Shown: positions 18,194 through 25,386 of the stretch, piece by piece
Layout of the letters: each line of letters opens with the position of its first letter
Position numbering within the stretch: position 1 is the stretch's first letter
NCBI RefSeq assembly: GCF_020510565.1
Contig: NZ_CP075189.1
Location: 744,001 to 808,000, forward strand
Direction of reading: 5' to 3'
Source of the DNA: Ferribacterium limneticum
Lineage (GTDB): Bacteria > Pseudomonadota > Gammaproteobacteria > Burkholderiales > Rhodocyclaceae
Length of the DNA stretch: 64,000 bases
Translations under genes and position numbers: made by a program
The notes under the pieces: generated by a model
The model's database searches: none
The model's input: only the letters and a program-made list of their open reading frames with translations
Told to the model about the DNA's origin: nothing

Positions 18194-19780
18194 ATGGAAA
18201 CTTCCGACGATCTGTTTCGCCGTTTGGAACAACTCAACGACATCGGTGCCTCCTTGTCCAGCGAGCGCAACATCAAGCTGCTGCTCGAAAAGATTGTTCT
18301 CGCCGCCAAGCAGATTACCCGGGCCGATGGCGGCACGCTTTATCTGCTCTCGGACGACCGGCGCCATCTGCATTTCGAAATTGTCCGCACCGACTCCCTG
18401 CATCTGGCCTTCGGCGGTTCCAGCGATCAGCCAACCTCGGGCAAGTTCCCGGACCTGCCGCTTTATCGCGATGACGGTTCGCCCAACGACTGCATGGTCG
18501 CCGCCTATGCCGCCATAACCGGCAAGACGGTCAATATCGCCGACGCCTATAGCGCCGAGGGATTTGATTTTTCCGGTACGCGCCAGTTCGACGCGCGCAC
18601 CGGCTATCGCTCGCAATCCTTCCTGACCGTGCCGATGAAGGACCACGAGGGCGAAATCATCGGCGTGCTGCAACTGATCAACTCACTCAGTCCAACGGAT
18701 GGGGCGGTCAGCGAATTCTCCCAGGCCGACCAGCGCCTAGCCGAATCGCTTGCCTCGCAGGCCGCCATCGCCCTGAGCAACCGGCAACTCGTCCAGCAAC
18801 TCGAAGCGCTTTTTGAGTCCTTCGTCAAACTCATCAACCTGGCCATCGACGAAAAGTCGCCCTACACCGGCGGCCACTGCCAGCGAGTGCCGGAGCTGAC
18901 CATGATGCTCGCCGAAGCCGCCGACGCCACCCGCGAAGGTCCGCTCGCTGATTTCAAGCTGACCGACAAGGACCGCTACGAACTGCGCATCGCCGCGCTG
19001 CTGCACGATTGCGGCAAGGTCACGACGCCGGTGCACATCGTCGATAAAGCCACCAAGCTGCAAACCATTTACGACCGCATTCATCTCATCGACACGCGTT
19101 TTGAGGTCGTCAAGCGCGATGCCGAAATTCGTAAATGGAAAGGCATCGCCGAAGGGGTTCCGCCGGCCGAAGCAGAGCGAATCTTTTTTCATTTTTGCCA
19201 AAAAATTCCGGTTGACCGTGGGATTCTGCATCGCGCCAATATCGGCTGCGAAAAAATGTCCGATGACGACATCGGGCAGGTCCGGCGAATCGCTGCCGAG
19301 TATCGCTGGCGCAACGCCGACGGAGAGGAAGTGCCATTCCTCAGCGACGACGAACTCGAAAACCTGACCATCCGCTCCGGCACTCTGACCCGAGCCGAGC
19401 GCGACATCATCAACCACCACATCGTCGCCACCATCAAGATGCTCGAACAGCTACCGTGGCCGCGACACCTCAAAAACGTCCCCGAATACGCCGGCGGCCA
19501 TCACGAACGGATGGACGGCAAAGGCTACCCCAAAGGCCTCAAGCGCGAAAACATGAGCTGGCAGGCCAGGATCATGGGCATCGCCGATATCTTCGAAGCG
19601 CTCACCGCCAAGGACCGGCCGTACAAGGACGGCATGAGGCTCTCTGAAGCACTAGTCATCCTCGAACGATTCAGCCAGAACGGCCATATCGACCCGGCTC
19701 TGCATGAAGTTTTCATCAGCAGCCAGGTTTACCGCCGATACGCCAGCGCTTTCCTGAAAACTCATCAGGTTGACTGCTGA
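18194..19780 (+). CDS. GAF and HD-GYP domain protein (c-di-GMP phosphodiesterase type)
   Basis: 528 residues. N-terminal GAF sensor domain (about 10-195), then an HD-GYP domain with the metal motif LLHDCGKVTTP and the defining GHHERMDGKGYPKGL. HD-GYP enzymes cleave c-di-GMP. The segment between HD and GYP motifs is about 130 residues longer than in minimal HD-GYP domains; within it residues 331-342 (FFHFCQKIPVDR) are encoded by a copy of the dispersed element. It follows the MBL-fold gene by 16 bp. Active-site residues look intact, so catalysis is expected. Confidence 0.9.
   Translation: METSDDLFRRLEQLNDIGASLSSERNIKLLLEKIVLAAKQITRADGGTLYLLSDDRRHLHFEIVRTDSLHLAFGGSSDQPTSGKFPDLPLYRDDGSPNDCMVAAYAAITGKTVNIADAYSAEGFDFSGTRQFDARTGYRSQSFLTVPMKDHEGEIIGVLQLINSLSPTDGAVSEFSQADQRLAESLASQAAIALSNRQLVQQLEALFESFVKLINLAIDEKSPYTGGHCQRVPELTMMLAEAADATREGPLADFKLTDKDRYELRIAALLHDCGKVTTPVHIVDKATKLQTIYDRIHLIDTRFEVVKRDAEIRKWKGIAEGVPPAEAERIFFHFCQKIPVDRGILHRANIGCEKMSDDDIGQVRRIAAEYRWRNADGEEVPFLSDDELENLTIRSGTLTRAERDIINHHIVATIKMLEQLPWPRHLKNVPEYAGGHHERMDGKGYPKGLKRENMSWQARIMGIADIFEALTAKDRPYKDGMRLSEALVILERFSQNGHIDPALHEVFISSQVYRRYASAFLKTHQVDC
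19184..19220 (+). repeat. Dispersed ~35-bp element, copy 5 (inside HD-GYP gene)
   Basis: Reads TTTTTTCATTTTTGCC, AAAAAATT, then CCGGTTGACCGTG. It is read in frame as FFHFCQKIPVDR without a stop, in the insert between the HD and GYP motifs. Confidence 0.8.
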
Positions 19781-20066
19781 ATCATCGTCGGGTTATCTGG
19801 CTGGTGTTGTATTTGCCATATTTCACAGCCCTTATGCCCATGCCTGCCGCATTGCGTCCGCTCAGGGTGACGCAAATTGTCATGTCTTTTTGGGTGCTTG
19901 GGCACTACGTTTATTTGCAGTTACCGTATGAATACGGCCAAGCCTATGAGTGACAAAGGATTTGCGAAAGTCAGGGGGCATTTATGCTGCGTTTCCAAAA
20001 CCTGGCACGGAAACTGTTATAGGTAAATCAGCGGCTTTCCCGCCTTGTCACTAAAAGGAGATTCAA
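19781..20066. other. 286-bp gap upstream of the first pilin
   Basis: No gene seen. The last 65 bases hold a sigma-54-like promoter and a strong ribosome site for the pilin. The earlier part shows no convincing open frame or hairpin and is less GC-rich than flanking genes. Confidence 0.5.
20003..20019 (+). promoter_or_regulatory. Sigma-54-type promoter of the first pilin gene
   Basis: TGGCACGGAAACTGTTA matches the -24 element TGGCACG; ten bases separate the -24 GG from the -12 dinucleotide, but the latter is GT rather than GC. It lies about 48 bp upstream of the pilin ATG. Major pilin genes are commonly RpoN/PilR dependent, so the placement is sensible despite the mismatch. Confidence 0.6.
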
Positions 20067-20438
20067 ATGAAGAACGTTCAAAAAGGTTTTACCCTGATCG
20101 AACTGATGATCGTTGTCGCCATCATTGGTATTCTGGCTGCCATTGCACTGCCGCAATATCGTGATTACACCCAGCGCTCCGCCAACGGTGCATGCGAGGC
20201 CGAGGCGAAGTCTTATATGAGTTCGGCGGTTGCTCTTTTGGCTAACAATGAGAATGCACCGGCTTTCGCTAACTCCGCCTGCCTTGCACTTGCCGCCGCC
20301 CCGACTATTCAGAACTATGCAGACAATGCCCCTATCACCTTCACGCCGCAAACGCGTGGCAACGCCGCTATTATCAGAACTACTACCTGTAACTCTGGTT
20401 CAAGTACTTGCGTCTTGAATGCTGTCGCCGCTCCCTGA
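20067..20438 (+). CDS. pilA: Type IV pilin, major-pilin type (PilA-like)
   Basis: 123-residue prepilin. The leader MKNVQKG is cut before Phe by PilD; the mature N-terminus [20 protein letters not shown] with Glu5 is the canonical N-methylated pilin helix. The globular part has four Cys, with a C-terminal pair ([10 protein letters not shown]) suited to the D-region disulfide. AAAAGGAGATTCAA is a strong ribosome site. A sigma-54-like promoter is upstream and an intrinsic terminator follows, so it is probably transcribed alone. Used for twitching, attachment or DNA uptake. Confidence 0.93.
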   Translation: MKNVQKGFTLIELMIVVAIIGILAAIALPQYRDYTQRSANGACEAEAKSYMSSAVALLANNENAPAFANSACLALAAAPTIQNYADNAPITFTPQTRGNAAIIRTTTCNSGSSTCVLNAVAAP

Positions 20439-20735
20439 TGCTGAGTAGCATAGATAAATAGGGGTTAGCCCTTATTTAGAAAAAGCCGGGGTAGATGCTC
20501 CGGCTTTTTTTAGGCGTCGATTTGGTTTTTCTGCCGTCAATGGAATATTTTCGTGTTTGATCTGACCATCGCTGCAAGCCAAATGGTTAAGTTCTGCTTT
20601 CTGCTAGTCCGTGCTGTTAGCACCCGATGCGGCGTTCATGATTCCAGGCCTGACTCTCGAACGCCTACTCAGCGCTGTTTGAAACAAGTGCAGCAGTATT
20701 CGGAATTCGAGATATGTCCTTGGGGGGGCATCCAC
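20439..20735. other. 297-bp gap between the two pilin genes
   Basis: Beyond the terminator of the first pilin (20481-20511), nothing decisive is seen; TGGTTAAGTTCTGC at 20583-20596 is spaced one base short for a sigma-54 site. A strong ribosome site for the second pilin ends the gap. Confidence 0.45.
20481..20511 (+). terminator. Intrinsic terminator after first pilin
   Basis: Stem AAAAGCCGG/CCGGCTTTT with a 10-base loop, continuing into a T-run of seven. It lies about 40 bp after the pilin stop. Confidence 0.88.
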
Positions 20736-21083
20736 ATGAAAACGATGCAGAAAGGTTTTACTCTGATCGAACTGATGATTGTGGTTGCGATCATTGGAAT
20801 TCTGGCAGCCATCGCAATCCCCCAATACCGAACTTACATCGAAAGATCAGCGGATGCCGCCTGCTTGGATGAGGCAACGGCCGTGGCCCGCAGTGCTGCT
20901 GTTGCCGGGGCGGCGAACGACACTACCTTGTTGTTTCCCGTTGTCTTGCAATCATGCAACTCAACCGGCGCGTCGCCGACAACTATTGCCGAAGCACAAA
21001 ACGCCGATGCAACATTCAGTTCCAGTAGAGGCGTAAGGACTGTTCACTGTAATTTCTCTATTGGTACCTGTAACCTGCAGTAA
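20736..21083 (+). CDS. Second type IV pilin
   Basis: 115-residue prepilin with leader MKTMQKG and mature helix [20 protein letters not shown], identical to the first pilin over this stretch, but a different globular domain ([20 protein letters not shown] onward, C-terminal pair HCNFSIGTC). A TTGGGGGGGCATCCAC ribosome site precedes the ATG at 20736; an upstream in-frame extension to 20553 would bury the prepilin leader, so it is rejected. No RpoN site is evident upstream. A paralogue from tandem duplication followed by divergence, possibly a specialised or minor pilin. Confidence 0.9.
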   Translation: MKTMQKGFTLIELMIVVAIIGILAAIAIPQYRTYIERSADAACLDEATAVARSAAVAGAANDTTLLFPVVLQSCNSTGASPTTIAEAQNADATFSSSRGVRTVHCNFSIGTCNLQ

Positions 21084-21153
21084 AGGGCTGGCAGGTTTGG
21101 GTGACGGTAAGGGGCACATGGCGCCAAGTTTTGAACCTTAAGAAGGTTGTTAC

Positions 21154-21190
21154 TACGGTCAACCGGGAAAAACGGTAAAAATTAAAATCT
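21154..21190 (-). repeat. Dispersed ~35-bp element, copy 6 (between pilin and CYTH/CHAD genes)
   Basis: The + strand reads TACGGTCAACCGGGAAAAA, CGGT, AAAAATTAAAAT. It lies in the 131-bp gap between two convergent genes; the core has one substitution (GGG for GGA). Confidence 0.78.
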
Positions 21191-21214
21191 TTCCGGCTTT
21201 GTTTTGCCCGGGGC

Positions 21215-22678
21215 TTACGGCGTTCTTTGAGCTAGCCATGTCTGCAGCACTTCAGGCAATTCACTGACCAGCAGGGCGTGTCGACCGGAAATCCAGCCGT
21301 GGATCGGGCCAATCGGGCGCCCCTTGAGGGCTTCGGCTATCAGCGCCTCTGCGGTGACGTGGTCGTTGATCAGGCCAAGTTCGTCCTGCAGTTGCGATAG
21401 CGCAGCCAGATAGGGCTTGAGCTTGCGTGGCGGGAGGAGAGGGGCAAAGAACTCCAGCGTGTAGCGCAGCTTCTTGAAGGCGATGCGCATTTTGTGGCGT
21501 TCCTCCGGGCTGAGTTCGGCGTGCCGACTGGCCATGCGGCGGGCTTTTCGGGCGTGGCTGCGGATTTGCTGTTGGGCGAAATCCTTGATCGGCAGCGGTA
21601 GCGTATCGCCCAGCGTGTATACGGCGGCGGTGAATTCGAGCAGCAGGCGCGGATATTCCTTAACTGCGAGCAGGCCGATGACGGATTTTCGGGCGCTGCT
21701 GGCGCGGCGTTGCGCTGCTTTGCGCAGGCGCTTGATGTCGCGATTTTCCGGAAAGGCTTCAGCGATGGGCGGAAGGGTTTCTTCGAGGAAGACGTCCCAA
21801 TTGCGCGTATCGCCCAGGGCTCCAGCCAGCGTTTGCCAGGTTTGGCCATAGGCAGCGACAAATTCAGGTGGCAGCACCGGGGCGAAGAGCTTGATCGCCG
21901 AACGCAGGCGGCGTAGCGCGACGCGGGCCTGGTGGATGAATTCAGCTTCGTCACCCAATAGCAGTCCTTTTTCGTTGCGCTGGAAATGTTCCAGGCAGCC
22001 CAGCGCGATGCTGCGAAAGGCCTCGATGGGTGCCTGCTGCTCGTTGATTGGCACCGGTTTGCTTTTGAATGGGCGGAGCGGCTCATTGAGAAACAAGGCG
22101 TAGCCACGTTCAGCTTTGCTGGCGATGGCGGGGAAGAGATCGAAGTCTTTTTGAAGCTGGCGGGTCAGGTTGAAGATGTCATCGACCTGGCCCGAAAGCA
22201 GTTCGAGTTCGATTTCGCAGATCGGCGTCCGCTGACCACGGCTCTCTATCTGGCCGCGGTCGATGGCCAGCTCAATCAGCGATTCGCCGAATGGCACGCT
22301 CCAGACCTGACGGCGAAAATCGGTGGTGAAAATGGGCTCGAACTGATTGACGCGCTGCTCGAGAAAGACACGGAAATCGTTGGCATCCACGTGGCTGAAA
22401 TCGAAGATGCCCGGTGTGGCCGGCGCTTCCCATTCGCTGCGCATGGCCAGTCCGCCGCTGGCCGGCTCAGCCGATTTGACGGTGCACAGCCATTGCCAGC
22501 CCTTTTTACGCAACCGTAGGGCAACGCGCCGGGCATGAAGCTCCCGTGTCGGCGTGTCGAAATAGGTGTTCAGCAAATGCAGTTTCTGCGACTCGATGTT
22601 GGCGAGCAACGGATGATCGGCCAGTTTGCGCGCTGCCTTCGGGCTGAGTTGAAGCTTGAGTTCGATTTCGGTGCTCAT
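21215..22678 (-). CDS. CYTH and CHAD domain protein (YgiF-like triphosphatase family)
   Basis: 487 residues. The N-terminal CYTH domain has the ExExK signature (STEIELKLQLS) and basic/acidic strands of a triphosphate tunnel, as in the E. coli inorganic triphosphatase YgiF. The C-terminal CHAD domain (about residues 225-470), a helical bundle with conserved His and Arg (FIHQARVALRRLRSAIKLF, HKMRIAFKKLRYTLEFF), is known to bind polyphosphate. Its start is 3 bp after the lapD stop, so it is the third gene of a lapG-lapD-CYTH/CHAD unit. No role in the Lap pathway is established. Confidence 0.92.
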   Translation of the reverse strand: MSTEIELKLQLSPKAARKLADHPLLANIESQKLHLLNTYFDTPTRELHARRVALRLRKKGWQWLCTVKSAEPASGGLAMRSEWEAPATPGIFDFSHVDANDFRVFLEQRVNQFEPIFTTDFRRQVWSVPFGESLIELAIDRGQIESRGQRTPICEIELELLSGQVDDIFNLTRQLQKDFDLFPAIASKAERGYALFLNEPLRPFKSKPVPINEQQAPIEAFRSIALGCLEHFQRNEKGLLLGDEAEFIHQARVALRRLRSAIKLFAPVLPPEFVAAYGQTWQTLAGALGDTRNWDVFLEETLPPIAEAFPENRDIKRLRKAAQRRASSARKSVIGLLAVKEYPRLLLEFTAAVYTLGDTLPLPIKDFAQQQIRSHARKARRMASRHAELSPEERHKMRIAFKKLRYTLEFFAPLLPPRKLKPYLAALSQLQDELGLINDHVTAEALIAEALKGRPIGPIHGWISGRHALLVSELPEVLQTWLAQRTP

Positions 22679-22681
22679 CGT

Positions 22682-24595
22682 TCAATTCCTCGGGACGGCG
22701 GGGCCGGTAGCGCCGTCGAAGCCCAGTTCGGGCAGGATGGCCAGTTCCTCGGCGGTCTGGACGCCTTCGGCAATCACGGTCAAACCAATGTTATGCGCGA
22801 TGCTGCACAGGCCCTTGATGAAGGCCTGGTTACCTGCCTGGGTATCGATGGCGCGGATGAAGCTGCCATCGACCTTCAGATAATCGAGGCCGATGCCGTG
22901 CAGGCGGCCTATTTCGCTGAATTGACGGCCGAAGTGTTCGATACCGAGGCGGCAGCCGAGAGGGCGCAGCGCGTCACAGAACGCATGGAATTCATCAAAA
23001 TGCTGGAAGGCGCCGATTTCCGACACTTCCAGCCAGAGACGCGGGGCCAGATCCTTGCGGGCAGCGATTTGGGCGAACAGTCGGGCGCGGAACGAGGCAT
23101 CCAGAATGGACTCCCCGGAGAGGTTGACCGCAACGGCCGGTGCGCCAGCGGCTATGCGCTCCAGCGCCAGGCGGGCAGCAGCCAGATCGAGCTCGGTAGT
23201 CATCGATAGCCGCGAGGCCATCGGCATGAAGCTGCCGGCGGTCAGCCATTCGCCGTCCTCAGTGGTTTGCAGGCGAAGCGGGCATTCGAAGTGGAGCAAT
23301 TGCCCGGCGTTGCCGGCTACCGGGAAATCGATCAGGCGCAGGCGCTGGGTCTGGATGGCGCCTTCGAGTAGTTTCTTCCAGTCAGCGTTGGAAGTTGCAT
23401 GTTGATCGCAATCTCTCTCGGCACGGCACCAGGCCAGCCCGCTCTGGCCCTCGGCCGATGCCAGCGCGGTGTCGACGCGCGACAACAGGCTGCCTATCGT
23501 CTGGCCGTGCAGATAGACGCCGCTGGCAATGTGGCCGATGCGTTCGCCGTCGATCAGTCCGGCAGCAGTCAGGTCGTTTAGTGCGTGAAGCAGTATCTCG
23601 GCATACGGCGCGGGATCCTGGACGCCCGGCAGGAGCAGCGCAAAATCGGCACCATTTAGGCGGGCGGCGGCGGCATTGGGCTTTTCCGCAGCCAGTCCGT
23701 TCAGGGTGCTGCCGAGTCGACTCAGCAGTTCATCGGCCATTTCCCGACCGGACCGCTTGTTGATGCCGGCCAGATCGGCCAGACGCAGCAAGACCAGCGA
23801 ACCGGAGGCAGCTGCGTCGTCGTCACTGAGGGCGGCAGCCAACTGGTTCATGAAAAAGGCCCGGTTGGCCAAGCCGGTCAGGCTATCGAGGTTCGCTTCG
23901 CGGCGTACCTGCTCGAGGCGGGCCGCCTCTTCGGCAAACATCGCCTTGAGGCGGTCGACCATGGCATTCATCGCACTGGCCAGACTTTTTAGCTCGGGTG
24001 TCGAAGGTTCGCTGATGGTTGTGAAGCGCCTTTCGCTGATGGCTTGCGCCTGCCCGACCACGGCGTCGAGTGGCCGCCGTATGCTGCGCAGGAAGTGCAT
24101 GCCGAGGAGGCCCATCAGGCCGCCGCCGATGGCGAACCAGCAGAGCAATTTGAGGGCACCACTCCATAGTTCGGTGTAGGCAAAATGGCTGTGGCTGACC
24201 AGTTCTATCGTGCCAAACTGGTTCCAGCCGGACGAAACTTGGGCTTGACCAGGCTGCGAGTCAATCGGGAAAACACGGATGAACCAGTCGGGCACTCTTC
24301 CGGCATCCTGCGGGCTGGTTTTTTCAATCATGCTCTTGCCGTTCGGGTCGATCAGGCGGACAACGGCATACTGGCCACTGTCGAAAACGGCTGCGACCTG
24401 TAGTTCGACCGTGACCGGATCCTTATCGAGTTGCGACATGGCCAGCGCCAGGGTGGCGGCGTTGTCATTGTTCTTGATGGCCAACTGGCGCTCCAGATAA
24501 TGGCGAGCCGTCAGCGTGCTGACGATGAAGCTGCCGGCAAACGCGATAACGGCGCTGGCGATCACCGCGAGCCAGAGTTGTCGGAATAAGGACAT
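22682..24595 (-). CDS. lapD: LapD-like c-di-GMP receptor (degenerate GGDEF-EAL)
   Basis: Inner-membrane receptor, 637 residues: N-terminal transmembrane helix, periplasmic LapD/MoxY-type domain (about 30-150), second helix, HAMP, then GGDEF and EAL domains. GGDEF is replaced by NGADF (RLNGADFALLLPG), the EAL motif by ECPLRL, and the usual DDFG by IEHFG, so it should bind rather than make or cleave c-di-GMP. In the known Lap system c-di-GMP-bound LapD sequesters the protease LapG. Start taken at 24595 (MSLFRQLWLAVIAS), a typical LapD N-terminus; lapG lies 10 bp upstream. Confidence 0.9.
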   Translation of the reverse strand: MSLFRQLWLAVIASAVIAFAGSFIVSTLTARHYLERQLAIKNNDNAATLALAMSQLDKDPVTVELQVAAVFDSGQYAVVRLIDPNGKSMIEKTSPQDAGRVPDWFIRVFPIDSQPGQAQVSSGWNQFGTIELVSHSHFAYTELWSGALKLLCWFAIGGGLMGLLGMHFLRSIRRPLDAVVGQAQAISERRFTTISEPSTPELKSLASAMNAMVDRLKAMFAEEAARLEQVRREANLDSLTGLANRAFFMNQLAAALSDDDAAASGSLVLLRLADLAGINKRSGREMADELLSRLGSTLNGLAAEKPNAAAARLNGADFALLLPGVQDPAPYAEILLHALNDLTAAGLIDGERIGHIASGVYLHGQTIGSLLSRVDTALASAEGQSGLAWCRAERDCDQHATSNADWKKLLEGAIQTQRLRLIDFPVAGNAGQLLHFECPLRLQTTEDGEWLTAGSFMPMASRLSMTTELDLAAARLALERIAAGAPAVAVNLSGESILDASFRARLFAQIAARKDLAPRLWLEVSEIGAFQHFDEFHAFCDALRPLGCRLGIEHFGRQFSEIGRLHGIGLDYLKVDGSFIRAIDTQAGNQAFIKGLCSIAHNIGLTVIAEGVQTAEELAILPELGFDGATGPAVPRN

Positions 24596-24605
24596 GTCGA
24601 TTACC

Positions 24606-25292
24606 TCACTGGAAGCCTTCAGCGCGCGCCCGGGCCAGCAAATCCTGCCAGCGTGAAAGATTGCTCTTGCTGGCATTGTTGCCGGTGCCCTGCCACAGCC
24701 CCGCGCTGTTGAAACTGAAAATGGGTGAAAGATCGCTGCGTCGCGAGGCGGGCAGGATCTGGGGATTCAGGTTGTCGAGGACGAGCGGATCCGCCGTCGG
24801 TGTGGCGTAATAGGCCAGCACCATGTGCGCTTGGAGGAAGGTTCCCGCCGGCCCCGTCTGTGCTGCCTTGACGTAGACCAGACGAAGTTTGTTGATCGGT
24901 ATGCCGAGATCGATCAACGAGTAATACTTGGCGATGGAGAAATCCTCACAATCACCGCGCCCCTGGCCAATTGTTTCGGTCGGCGTTGCCCAGTAGTCGT
25001 TCTGGCCCCACACCGACATGTCGTCGTCGAAAGTAATTCGCCGATTGATGAAGTCATTGACGCGCCGCAGGTTGTCCATTTCCGGCGCCTTGCGCTCTTC
25101 GCCGAGCATGCGCTGCCAATCGATCAACAACGGTACCCGGTCGGCGCCAAAACGGCTGAGCAACACCTGTTGCAGCCGGTCAAAGTCCACGCCCAGTGCC
25201 AAGGGCAGCCCGCTCAAAGAGAGCATGCCTATGGCGACGACTGTGGCCAGCCAGCGGAGTAGCGCAGTTTTGTTACGCAATGGACGCGTCAA
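24606..25292 (-). CDS. lapG: LapG-type periplasmic transglutaminase-like cysteine protease
   Basis: 228 residues with an N-terminal signal/hydrophobic segment (LLRWLATVVAIGMLSLSGLP) and the BTLCP fold. Catalytic Cys in GRGDCEDFSIAKY, His in QAHMVLAYY and Asp in LVLDNLN are all present, as is the WxxM/GQ-rich lead-in. LapG clips large RTX adhesins from the cell surface unless held by LapD, encoded next. The adhesin substrate (LapA type) is not in this window. Confidence 0.93.
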   Translation of the reverse strand: MTRPLRNKTALLRWLATVVAIGMLSLSGLPLALGVDFDRLQQVLLSRFGADRVPLLIDWQRMLGEERKAPEMDNLRRVNDFINRRITFDDDMSVWGQNDYWATPTETIGQGRGDCEDFSIAKYYSLIDLGIPINKLRLVYVKAAQTGPAGTFLQAHMVLAYYATPTADPLVLDNLNPQILPASRRSDLSPIFSFNSAGLWQGTGNNASKSNLSRWQDLLARARAEGFQ

Positions 25293-25352
25293 GTCGTTGA
25301 ATTATCAGGTTGGAAACGTCGGTTATTTCACATTCGCCCAATGGCTAATCTC

Positions 25353-25358
25353 TATAAT
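25353..25358 (+). promoter_or_regulatory. Likely -10 box of the TolC-like gene
   Basis: Perfect TATAAT in the 94-bp gap between divergent lapG and the TolC-like gene, 29 bp upstream of the ATG. The best -35 candidate (TTCACA, 25327-25332) sits at a long 20-bp spacing, so the match is only half convincing. Confidence 0.4.
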
Positions 25359-25386
25359 CCGGCCAAAACCTTGCTGATTATCCTCC

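Noticed and set aside
21278..21294. TCGACCGGAAATCC in the CYTH/CHAD gene, similar to the element core
   Set aside because: Lacks the outer ACGGT half and the A-tract; the codons fit the conserved CHAD protein.
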